Shown here: piece by piece, positions 22,129 to 28,921 of the stretch | Layout of the letters: every line of letters begins with the position of its first letter | Position numbering within the stretch: position 1 is the first letter of the stretch | Assembly: GCA_022839625.1 (NCBI GenBank) | Contig: JALHJL010000004.1 | Coordinates: 98,984 to 162,983 of the forward strand | Source of the DNA: Phycisphaerales bacterium | GTDB taxonomy: Bacteria; Planctomycetota; Phycisphaerae; UBA1845; Fen-1342 | DNA length: 64,000 nucleotides | Direction of reading: 5' to 3' | The notes under the pieces: generated by a model | Database searches by the model: none | Told to the model about the DNA's origin: nothing | What the model saw: the letters and a program-made list of their open reading frames with translations, nothing else | Made by a program: the position numbers and the translations under genes

Positions 22129-23123
22129 TGAGCAAACGCAAGACACCGGGCGACGCGCTGCCAGGACCCTCGGGGCACGTCCCATTCTTCGCGACCGAAC
22201 GCGGCGCAGCGTACTTGGGGGAATCGCGTGAACTGCTGAGGACGTTGCCGGACTCGTCAGTCAACCTGATCCTCACGTCTCCGCCGTATGCTCTGCACTT
22301 CAAGAAGGAGTACGGCAACGCGGACCAAGGCGAGTACGTGAAGTGGTTTCTCGGTTTTGCGCCCGAGTTCCGTCGTGTTCTTACGGACGACGGCTCGCTC
22401 GTCGTCGACATCGGGGGGGCTTGGACGCCGGGGAAGCCGACGCGCTCCCTCTACCACTTTGAGTTGCTGCTCGCGCTGTGTCGAGAAGCAGCCTTCCACC
22501 TGGCACAGGAGTTCTTTTGGTACAACCCTGCGAAGCTGCCGTCGCCGGCGGAGTGGGTGACTGTTCGAAAGATCAGGGTCAAGGATGCCGTGAACTGCCT
22601 GTGGTGGCTCAGCAAGACGGAGTATCCAAAGGCCGACAACCGGCGCGTGTTGACGGACTACTCCCCAGACATGCACCGGCTTCTGAAGCGCGGTTACCGC
22701 CCGAAGGTGCGGCCTTCGGGGCACATCATTACGCACAAGTTCTCCGATAATGGCGGAGCCATTCCGCCCAACATCCTGATCTTTGGTAACAACGATGCCA
22801 ACGGCGTCTACATGTCCCGTTGCAAGGAGACCGGGCTTCGCCCACATCCGGCGCGGTTCCCGATCCAGTTGCCGACCTTCTTCATCCGTTACCTGACGGA
22901 CGAAAACGACCTTGTACTGGATCCGTTCGCCGGCTCGAACACAACGGGGGAGGCCGCCGAACGTGCGGGGCGCCGCTGGTTGGCATTCGAGCGTGAGCAG
23001 AAGTACCTTGTAGGCAGTGTATTCCGCTTCGACCCCGCGGGCTGGGAGCCGATCGACCTGGCGCAACACGCCGGAACCGCCGTTCCAGCGCCGGAGCCCT
23101 CCCTATTCGACTCAAGAGGATAG
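22125..23123 (+). CDS. beta-class site-specific DNA methyltransferase
   Basis: 332-aa modification enzyme that should protect the site cut by the adjacent nuclease. The catalytic motif IV comes first (LILTSPPYAL, about residue 51) and the AdoMet-binding motif I last (DPFAGSNTTGEAA, about residue 265), which is the beta order. SPPY rather than NPPY or DPPY favours N4-cytosine, though beta-class N6-adenine enzymes cannot be excluded. The stretch between (about 90-240) is the presumed target-recognition part. It starts at ATG 22125 within the ATGATG junction with the upstream gene, so the two are translationally coupled. Confidence 0.92.
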   Translation: MMSKRKTPGDALPGPSGHVPFFATERGAAYLGESRELLRTLPDSSVNLILTSPPYALHFKKEYGNADQGEYVKWFLGFAPEFRRVLTDDGSLVVDIGGAWTPGKPTRSLYHFELLLALCREAAFHLAQEFFWYNPAKLPSPAEWVTVRKIRVKDAVNCLWWLSKTEYPKADNRRVLTDYSPDMHRLLKRGYRPKVRPSGHIITHKFSDNGGAIPPNILIFGNNDANGVYMSRCKETGLRPHPARFPIQLPTFFIRYLTDENDLVLDPFAGSNTTGEAAERAGRRWLAFEREQKYLVGSVFRFDPAGWEPIDLAQHAGTAVPAPEPSLFDSRG

Positions 23124-23172
23124 TCGCCAAGCCGGTTTGGCGCCGCCGGTGTGCGCCGGCCACGGCGTCCGG

Positions 23173-25905
23173 TCACTTCTCGGTCAGTTCCAGCGCGCCG
23201 TTCCAGTCCTCCCGCGGGGGTTCCGCCATGTACCGCTGCACCGCCGCGGCGTATTGCTGCGCCGCCAGGTCCGCGGGCCGCTGGCGGAGGCACGCGCTGA
23301 AACCCGCCAGCGCCTCGGGCCAGCAGCGGCGCTGAAACGCCTCCACGGCCGCACCGAACGACTCCGCGTAGCGCAGCAGGTCGGCCGCCACGTCGGCGGA
23401 CCGCCCCAGAAGCTCGTAGATCGGCACGGCCCGCGTCTTGCCCTTGACCTGCACACCGCCGAGCGGGCGGACGGCAAACCCTGGGCCGGCCTGGTCGCGC
23501 GTGGCCCCGCTGATCAGGACGTGCGTCCCGTAGAACTTGTTGGCGGATTCGAGCCGCGCCGCCACGTTCACCGAGTCGCCGATGCAGGTGTAATCGTATT
23601 TCTGCTCCGAGCCGCAGGGGCCGACGACGGCGGTGCCCGTCGCGACGCCGATCCGCAGCACCAGCTCGGCAAACGCCTCGTCGCCGCCGGACCGCTGCTG
23701 CTCGGCGATCAGCTCGCGCAGCGCCGCGTGCAGGCCAATCGCGGCCTCGCACGCGCGGCGGGCATGGTCCGGCTGCGAGTAGATGACGGGGTTCCAGAAG
23801 GCGAAGATGCCGTCCCCGATGAACTTGTTGATCATCGCCTCGTACCGCAGCAGCACGTCGCTGAGACGCCCGAGGCAGAGGTTGAGAACGCGCTGCGTGC
23901 GCTCCGCGCCGATCCGCTCCGAAAGCGACGTGAAGGACGCCAGGTCGGTGAAGATGGCGCTCACCTCGCGGGTCTCGGCCCGGCGACACAACTCCGCGTC
24001 TTCGGCCACTTTGCGCGCGAGCGTGCTCGAGGTGTACTGACTCAGCGCGGTGGCGATCTTGCGCGACTCCCGCTCCAGGAAGACGAAGCGGTATAGCAGA
24101 ACCACGCCGTAGCTGAGCCCGGCGGCGAGCACGGCGGGGACGAGCCGGACCCAGTACAGCCAGACGTAGAACGCCAGCCAGCCCGCCAGGGCCGCAAACA
24201 CCACGATCAGCAGGAGAACCAGTCCGGCCGACTGCCGCGGCCCGTGCCGTGCGGTCGTTACGGTGGCCAGCGCCCCGAGCAGACCCGCCAGGGCGGCATT
24301 CAGCCAAGGCGGTGCCCAGGCCACGCTGCGGCCGGTCAACAGTCCGTTGAGCAGGTTGGCGTGGGCGAGCACGCCGGGTGCCCGCTCGTGCGTCGGAATC
24401 GGGACCGCGTCGGCCAGCGACGTCGCCGTGTATCCGACGAGGCAGAATCGGCCGGCGACGAGCGGCCGCAGGTGGGCCAGCGCGGCGTCGATCTCGGCCT
24501 GGTAGGCGTCGTTGGCGGCCAGGCTGCGCGCCAGCTCGCGAACTGCGTCCAGTCGGTCGTGCGGGCCGCCTGCGAGCCGCGCCAGTTCCGCACCTACGGC
24601 GGCACGGAACTCCGCCTCGCCTTCAGCGAGCAAACGCCGGTACTCGACCAGCCCGGCCGTGCAACGCTCGACGGCCTGGGCGTCGTCACGGTAGCGCGCC
24701 TGGCGGCGTTCGTCCTCCAAGCGCAGCACCTGCCGCAGGTCGTCCGCGTACTCCTCGTGCGCGCGCAGCACGCCCGCAGCTCGAAGGTCGTCGAGCGCGT
24801 CGACGATCAGATGCTCGTTGTAGGTCACGCTGATGCGCCGGTCGTGAATCTGCCACAACGCATCGGCCGGGATGCGGGGGCCGAACTGCCGCGTCCAGTC
24901 GCGCTCGGGGACCCAGGGAATGATGGCACAACCGTCCGCGTCGAGCTGAATTCGCAGCGGCCGGGGCAGCACGGGCGAACGCAGCTCCAACCAGCCCGGA
25001 CCGGCGGCGAGATCGGCGGGGCCGAGCTCCAGCGCATCAAACCCCACGGCGAACGCCAGTTGCGGCAGCACGTGCTCCTCGTAGCGGGCCAGCAGCGGCA
25101 CGCGGCGGACCACGCCGTGCTCGGGCACGAACACGACGAACCCGCACTGGCGGGCGGCGGCGGCCAGCGGGAAATACACGGGCAGGAGCGACGCGATCGG
25201 CTGCGCGGCAGCGCGCGCCTGGTCCAGCGCGACGAGCTCGCGGCGCGTGGTCGCGGCCGTGCTCAGTTCCTGACGCAGCGCGAGCGCGATTGTCTCCGCC
25301 GGCTGTGGCTCGTCGCTGAACTCGTCGGTCAACAAGGCGTCCAGGAGCCGGCGCGCGGGCTGCGTCCAGCGCGATGGGTCGGCGTCAAGCCACGTTCGCA
25401 CGCGGGCCGAGAGCAGCTCCGCCGCCGCGGGCGCAGCGGTGCGCGTGTAGTGAAACGCGAGATACACCATGCCTGCGTCCGCCAGGGCGGTGCGCAGCTC
25501 GTCGTCCGGGAATGCCCGCCAGGCGTCGGCGGTGTCAAGCTCGGACGGGTCGAGCACGAGGTCGGCCTGCTGGGGCACGATCAGGCGGACGAACTCGGGC
25601 TCGGTCAGCGTGATGTCGTAGAGGACCGCTTTGGCGCCCAGCTCCGCGAGCAGCGCGATGAGCGCGGCCTGCACGTCCCGCGGCCACGGCCAGCGCCCGA
25701 CGGTCTCCAACGAGCCGTCGTCGATGTCGATGCAGATGATGCGCGGGTCCTGCGGCGTCGAGTTCGCGTACAGGAAGCGCAGGTCGAGAGTCTTGAGCTC
25801 CACCCAGTCGAGCCCCCCGGCCGCGTGTACAGCCAGTACGGCGGCGGTGGCTGCCAGCCCCACGCCGATCGCCTGCCACGTCGCTCGCCATTGGCGCTTG
25901 GTCAC
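23173..25905 (-). CDS. CHASE2-domain adenylate/guanylate cyclase
   Basis: 910-aa membrane-bound class III nucleotide cyclase. It has an N-terminal anchor, a periplasmic CHASE2 sensor (about 30-500, with DPRIICIDIDDGSLETVGRW near the start and GRFCLVGYTATS near its end), three hydrophobic spans (about 510-600), then the catalytic domain: VSAIFTDLASFTSLSERIG carries the first metal Asp (about 651) and INKFIGDGIFAFW the second (about 697). A short TPR-like tail follows. GTG 25905 overlaps the previous gene's stop by 4 nt. Its last 25 codons are duplicated at 21104-21178 by the island insertion, so the present 3' end may be the restored rather than the original copy. Confidence 0.92.
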   Translation of the reverse strand: MTKRQWRATWQAIGVGLAATAAVLAVHAAGGLDWVELKTLDLRFLYANSTPQDPRIICIDIDDGSLETVGRWPWPRDVQAALIALLAELGAKAVLYDITLTEPEFVRLIVPQQADLVLDPSELDTADAWRAFPDDELRTALADAGMVYLAFHYTRTAAPAAAELLSARVRTWLDADPSRWTQPARRLLDALLTDEFSDEPQPAETIALALRQELSTAATTRRELVALDQARAAAQPIASLLPVYFPLAAAARQCGFVVFVPEHGVVRRVPLLARYEEHVLPQLAFAVGFDALELGPADLAAGPGWLELRSPVLPRPLRIQLDADGCAIIPWVPERDWTRQFGPRIPADALWQIHDRRISVTYNEHLIVDALDDLRAAGVLRAHEEYADDLRQVLRLEDERRQARYRDDAQAVERCTAGLVEYRRLLAEGEAEFRAAVGAELARLAGGPHDRLDAVRELARSLAANDAYQAEIDAALAHLRPLVAGRFCLVGYTATSLADAVPIPTHERAPGVLAHANLLNGLLTGRSVAWAPPWLNAALAGLLGALATVTTARHGPRQSAGLVLLLIVVFAALAGWLAFYVWLYWVRLVPAVLAAGLSYGVVLLYRFVFLERESRKIATALSQYTSSTLARKVAEDAELCRRAETREVSAIFTDLASFTSLSERIGAERTQRVLNLCLGRLSDVLLRYEAMINKFIGDGIFAFWNPVIYSQPDHARRACEAAIGLHAALRELIAEQQRSGGDEAFAELVLRIGVATGTAVVGPCGSEQKYDYTCIGDSVNVAARLESANKFYGTHVLISGATRDQAGPGFAVRPLGGVQVKGKTRAVPIYELLGRSADVAADLLRYAESFGAAVEAFQRRCWPEALAGFSACLRQRPADLAAQQYAAAVQRYMAEPPREDWNGALELTEK
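23175..23249. repeat. 75-bp direct repeat, right copy
   Basis: Right boundary of the restriction-modification island and current 3' end of the cyclase gene. The match to 21104-21178 stops at 23249; beyond it only a few bases (GTAT) agree. Confidence 0.93.
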
Positions 25906-26306
25906 AGGCGGCTATTGTCGCCTGCCGGCGGGACGTGACAAGGCGGCCGCCCCAGGCGAGACAGCTCGGCCAACGCCGGCCCCGTCCGGCGGCCATTCCG
26001 AATCGTCGGGCAAGACTCGGCCAGACGGGCGAAGTCCGCGAGCAGCCTCCTGCCGTCGGCATCCCCAAGCAGTAACAGGCACAGCGCAGTATGCTCGGTG
26101 CAGGGAACGGGTTCTTCGGGCACGCGCACCTCCCCGTCAAAGTGGGCGCGAATTGCGGACGCGGCCGACCTCCGTAGCACGGCATAGCGTCGCGGCACGC
26201 CGATGCCCAGACTGGCCAAGCGGCGTGATGGTACGCTCGCCCCGCATTGCTGTTGAGACGTTGCGCCCCCCGGCCTGGACGGCGTCCCGCTTTCCCTGAA
26301 GCTCAC
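25902..26306 (-). CDS. hypothetical protein in xerC-cyclase operon
   Basis: 134-aa protein, no family recognised. GTG start at 26306, 30 nt after the xerC stop; its TGA overlaps the cyclase GTG (GTGA, 4 nt), which is the main reason to call it a gene. The N-terminal 35 residues are Ser/Gly/Arg-rich and may be spurious (later starts are possible); the rest is a mixed-charge domain with LCLLLLGDADGRRLLADFARL and three Cys. No signal peptide or membrane span. It could regulate or feed the cyclase, by position only. Confidence 0.5.
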   Translation of the reverse strand: MSFRESGTPSRPGGATSQQQCGASVPSRRLASLGIGVPRRYAVLRRSAASAIRAHFDGEVRVPEEPVPCTEHTALCLLLLGDADGRRLLADFARLAESCPTIRNGRRTGPALAELSRLGRPPCHVPPAGDNSRL

Positions 26307-26336
26307 CCAGGTAGGGAGGAAAACCGCCGGCCGGCC

Positions 26337-27335
26337 TCACGCCCGCGGATGGGCCTTGTCGTAGTTCTCTTTGACGGTCTCGCCGGTCAAGTGCGTGTAG
26401 ATTTGCGTCGTGCTCAGGCTCTGGTGGCCGAGCATCTCCTGCACCGACCGCAGGTCCGCCCCGCGCCGCAGCATGTGCGTCGCGAAGCTGTGCCGCAGCG
26501 TGTGCGGGCTCACCGACAGATCCAGGCCGGCGTCCAGCAGGTACTTGTCCAGCTTCCGCCGGACGCTGCGCGTGCTCAGCCGCTGGCCGTGCTTGTTGAT
26601 GAAGAGGGCCTCGGCATCGAAGCTCGTGCTGCGCGGATCGTTGCGGCGCAGATCGAGGAAGTGGAGGATCGTCTTGACCGCACCGGGCCCCAGCGGAATC
26701 ACCCGGCGCTTCTTGCCCTTGCCCGCCACGCGCACGACGTTCGTCGTCAGGTCGACGTCGACGATGTCGAGGGCGATCAGCTCGCTGACCCGCATGCCGG
26801 TCGAATACAGCGTTTCGAGCATGGCCCGGTCCCGTGCGCCCAGCAGGGTCGTCGTGTCCGGGTTCGCCAGGAGCTTCTCGATCTGGTCCACGTCCAGGCA
26901 CTTCGGAAGCCGCTTGTCCTGCTTGGGCGTCCGGATGGGCGCCACCGGGTTGTTGGCGAGATAGCCCCGGCGGACCAGGAACTTGTAGAATGACCGCAGC
27001 GTCGCCAGCTTGCGGGCCACGGTGCTCTTGCAGTAGTTGTGCTCGCGCAGCTCGGACATCAACGTCCGGACGTCGTCCGTTTCCACTTGTAGCAGCCGTC
27101 GGTTCAGGTCTTCGCCGGTGACGCTGGCCGGGGGGCTCAGCTTGGACATATCGGCCGCGGGCCCGCGACCGTTGCCGCCTTCCACGCTGACCGGGCCGAA
27201 GCGTTCGACCGTGCACAAGTAGCCGCAGAACTGCTGAAGGTCGGCGGCGTAGCACTTCGCGGTGTGGGGCGAGAAGTGCCGTTCGGCCCGCAAGTAGTTT
27301 ATGAACTGGCTGACGAGGCTGGCCTGCTCACTCAT
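26337..27335 (-). CDS. xerC: tyrosine recombinase XerC/XerD
   Basis: Site-specific recombinase resolving chromosome dimers at dif. From ATG 27335 the product is 332 aa with a SAM-like N-terminal domain (VSQFINYLRAERHFSPHTAKCY) and a catalytic domain containing Arg (STGMRVSEL, about 182), the HTLRHSFATHML box (about 280) and the nucleophile Tyr in STTQIYTHL (about 311). An insertion of about 40 residues (about 38-78) between the first two helices is unlike E. coli XerC. The frame is open to 27488, but the family starts at MSEQASL. FtsK in the same window is its natural activator. C or D cannot be assigned firmly. Confidence 0.93.
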   Translation of the reverse strand: MSEQASLVSQFINYLRAERHFSPHTAKCYAADLQQFCGYLCTVERFGPVSVEGGNGRGPAADMSKLSPPASVTGEDLNRRLLQVETDDVRTLMSELREHNYCKSTVARKLATLRSFYKFLVRRGYLANNPVAPIRTPKQDKRLPKCLDVDQIEKLLANPDTTTLLGARDRAMLETLYSTGMRVSELIALDIVDVDLTTNVVRVAGKGKKRRVIPLGPGAVKTILHFLDLRRNDPRSTSFDAEALFINKHGQRLSTRSVRRKLDKYLLDAGLDLSVSPHTLRHSFATHMLRRGADLRSVQEMLGHQSLSTTQIYTHLTGETVKENYDKAHPRA

Positions 27336-27411
27336 ACGTCCATCACTTTCGGCGAGACTGGTCGAGGCTACAGCGTTGCTCGCCACTTGCGTGTTCCACA
27401 TCACGTTGGCC

Positions 27412-27627
27412 CTACTCCAACTGGGCGACCGGATCGAGCTCGCGCGCGAGCTGCTGACCCATCTGATACGACAACACCGCGGCATCAAACCAATCGAACT
27501 CGCGGTCTGGATCGTTCGCCAACGCGACGAAGCTGCTGAGCAGTTCCGATTCGCAGCCTTCCTCGTAGCGGAACACGTACCGGTGCTCCCCTTTTGCCAG
27601 GCTCAGACATCGGGCTGCTGGACTCAT
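27412..27627 (-). CDS. small conserved-type planctomycete protein
   Basis: 71-aa cytoplasmic protein: GEHRYVFRYEEGCESELLSS, then EFDWFDAAVLSYQMGQQLA. The composition (acidic, aromatic, well-formed amphipathic helices) and the ATGA overlap with the preceding lipoprotein stop show a real gene. I recall similar short proteins with the F-D-W-F-D-A-A-V-L-S motif in planctomycetes, of unknown function. xerC follows after 76 nt. Confidence 0.75.
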   Translation of the reverse strand: MSPAARCLSLAKGEHRYVFRYEEGCESELLSSFVALANDPDREFDWFDAAVLSYQMGQQLARELDPVAQLE

Positions 27628-28364
27628 GACTCCGCCTCGTTCGGCTTGACCGCCGCGTGACCGCCGTGGTCCAGCGAAAGCATCGACCGGATCGTGGCCG
27701 AGCATGAGAAGCGGACGTACAGTTCCTGCGACCGGATATACTTCCTCCAACCAAATGGACTCTGGTGTCCCTCGCGCGACCGGGCAAACTCGCGGACTTC
27801 CTTCACGACCGCCTCGTCGGCCGCGTTGAACACGCGTTGCACCTGGTAGCGCGGTACCGGCCGGCCCGGCTCCGATAATGCCATGCCGGCCTGCGCCGAC
27901 TCGCCCGCGCCCTCCACGGGACGTTCCTCCCAGCCGGACCGGGCTGCATACCACTGCATCACCCACCCGACTATCGGCGGGTGGTAGGGGTTGTACTCCG
28001 TCACGCCGACCACGATCGTGGCATCGGCCCCCAGGGCGCGGGCCAGGTCCACGGCGTCCTGCGGGCTTTCCACCGCAGCCTGACCGCGACGCTCCAGTTC
28101 GGCCAGCGCGAGATTCACGGGGATGACCGCCACGTCCGGAAATGACTGGAACTCCGAGGCGACCAGATCGGTGACCTTGAGCGGGTCGAAGTCGGTGCTC
28201 CCGCTCAGATTCAAGACCGGCGCGATGACGAGTATGCGTGGTGAAGGTGCAGGCTGCGGTGCCGGATGGTTCCGGTGTGCACAGCCCAGTACGGCGGACA
28301 TCATGCCTGTGGCAAGCAGGCACACCCAGACAGGTGTGTGCACTACCCGCCTCGCGGCAGCCAT
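27624..28364 (-). CDS. probable lipoprotein, function unknown
   Basis: 246-aa product from ATG 28364: signal peptide VVHTPVWVCLLATGMMSAVLGC with lipobox VLGC, a Pro-rich linker, then a Rossmann-like region (ILVIAPVLNLSGSTDFDPL, DVAVIPVNLALAELERRG, LGADATIVVGVTEYNPYHPP). This arrangement resembles outer-membrane or periplasmic lipoproteins that act as assembly or CsgG-like nucleotide-fold factors, but I cannot name a family. The frame extends to 28646 with no support. Its stop overlaps the next small gene by 4 nt. Confidence 0.8.
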   Translation of the reverse strand: MAAARRVVHTPVWVCLLATGMMSAVLGCAHRNHPAPQPAPSPRILVIAPVLNLSGSTDFDPLKVTDLVASEFQSFPDVAVIPVNLALAELERRGQAAVESPQDAVDLARALGADATIVVGVTEYNPYHPPIVGWVMQWYAARSGWEERPVEGAGESAQAGMALSEPGRPVPRYQVQRVFNAADEAVVKEVREFARSREGHQSPFGWRKYIRSQELYVRFSCSATIRSMLSLDHGGHAAVKPNEAES

Positions 28365-28921
28365 CCCAGCACCGACGCTCACGGCGTATACAGCCCGCCA
28401 ATATATTATGAGCCCCTGGTCAATCCCTCGCGTACGCCCCGGCGTGGGTAACTCGTGTCGGCATTTGGAGCGGCCGCCGATCCGTATGGTGCTGCCTCCG
28501 CACGCGTTCCGGGCGAGAAGAGCGCGTTCTGTGGCCGGCGCGGCGAGGCCCCGTGTCGGCCGCGCGAGGGCTGCGGGCGGGCACGCCACGTTGGCCTTTT
28601 TATCATCGCCGTGCGGAGAGGACATAGCTCCTTGTCCGACAGTCACTTACATGAGTCCAATGGGTGTCTCGCGGACAGCGTCCGTTCCACTCTGAATGCG
28701 TTATCGGCCTATGCGCACTTGCGACTTGACCCAAGGCCTGGCAAAGCGCGGCGATCGCATTCCAGCGGTCCGGTCGAAGCGAGGTTCGCGTCAACCGGAG
28801 ACCGTTTCCAAGATCAATCCTGTCGGCTCCGCTGCCAGCCTGAGCGTCCTGGCGCCGGCGCCGTCTTGTCTGCTGGTTAGCGACGCGGGCGTGGCGCGGT
28901 CATCACGCCCTTGGCCGCCGG
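28365..28921. other. intergenic region upstream of lipoprotein operon
   Basis: 557 bases with no supported gene. An AT-rich spot (TAATATATT on the minus strand, near 28398-28407) is the likeliest promoter core for the lipoprotein-xerC-cyclase series, though I cannot find a well-spaced -35. Overlapping frames here are low-quality. Confidence 0.4.

Larger units (their letters stand above)
21104..23174. mobile_element. restriction-modification island with long target duplication
   Basis: Segment of 2071 bp inserted at the 3' end of the cyclase gene, bounded by 75-bp direct repeats. It carries only the C.R fusion gene and the methyltransferase, with no integrase or transposase. Sampled 60-base stretches inside run near 57% GC against about 75% in the flanking cyclase, consistent with transfer. 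R-M genes inserted with long target duplications have been described in Helicobacter. Confidence 0.75.

Noticed and set aside
23124..23142. Terminator after the methyltransferase (CGCCAA / TTGGCG stem)
   Set aside because: Stem of 6 bp with no T-run on either strand; insufficient.
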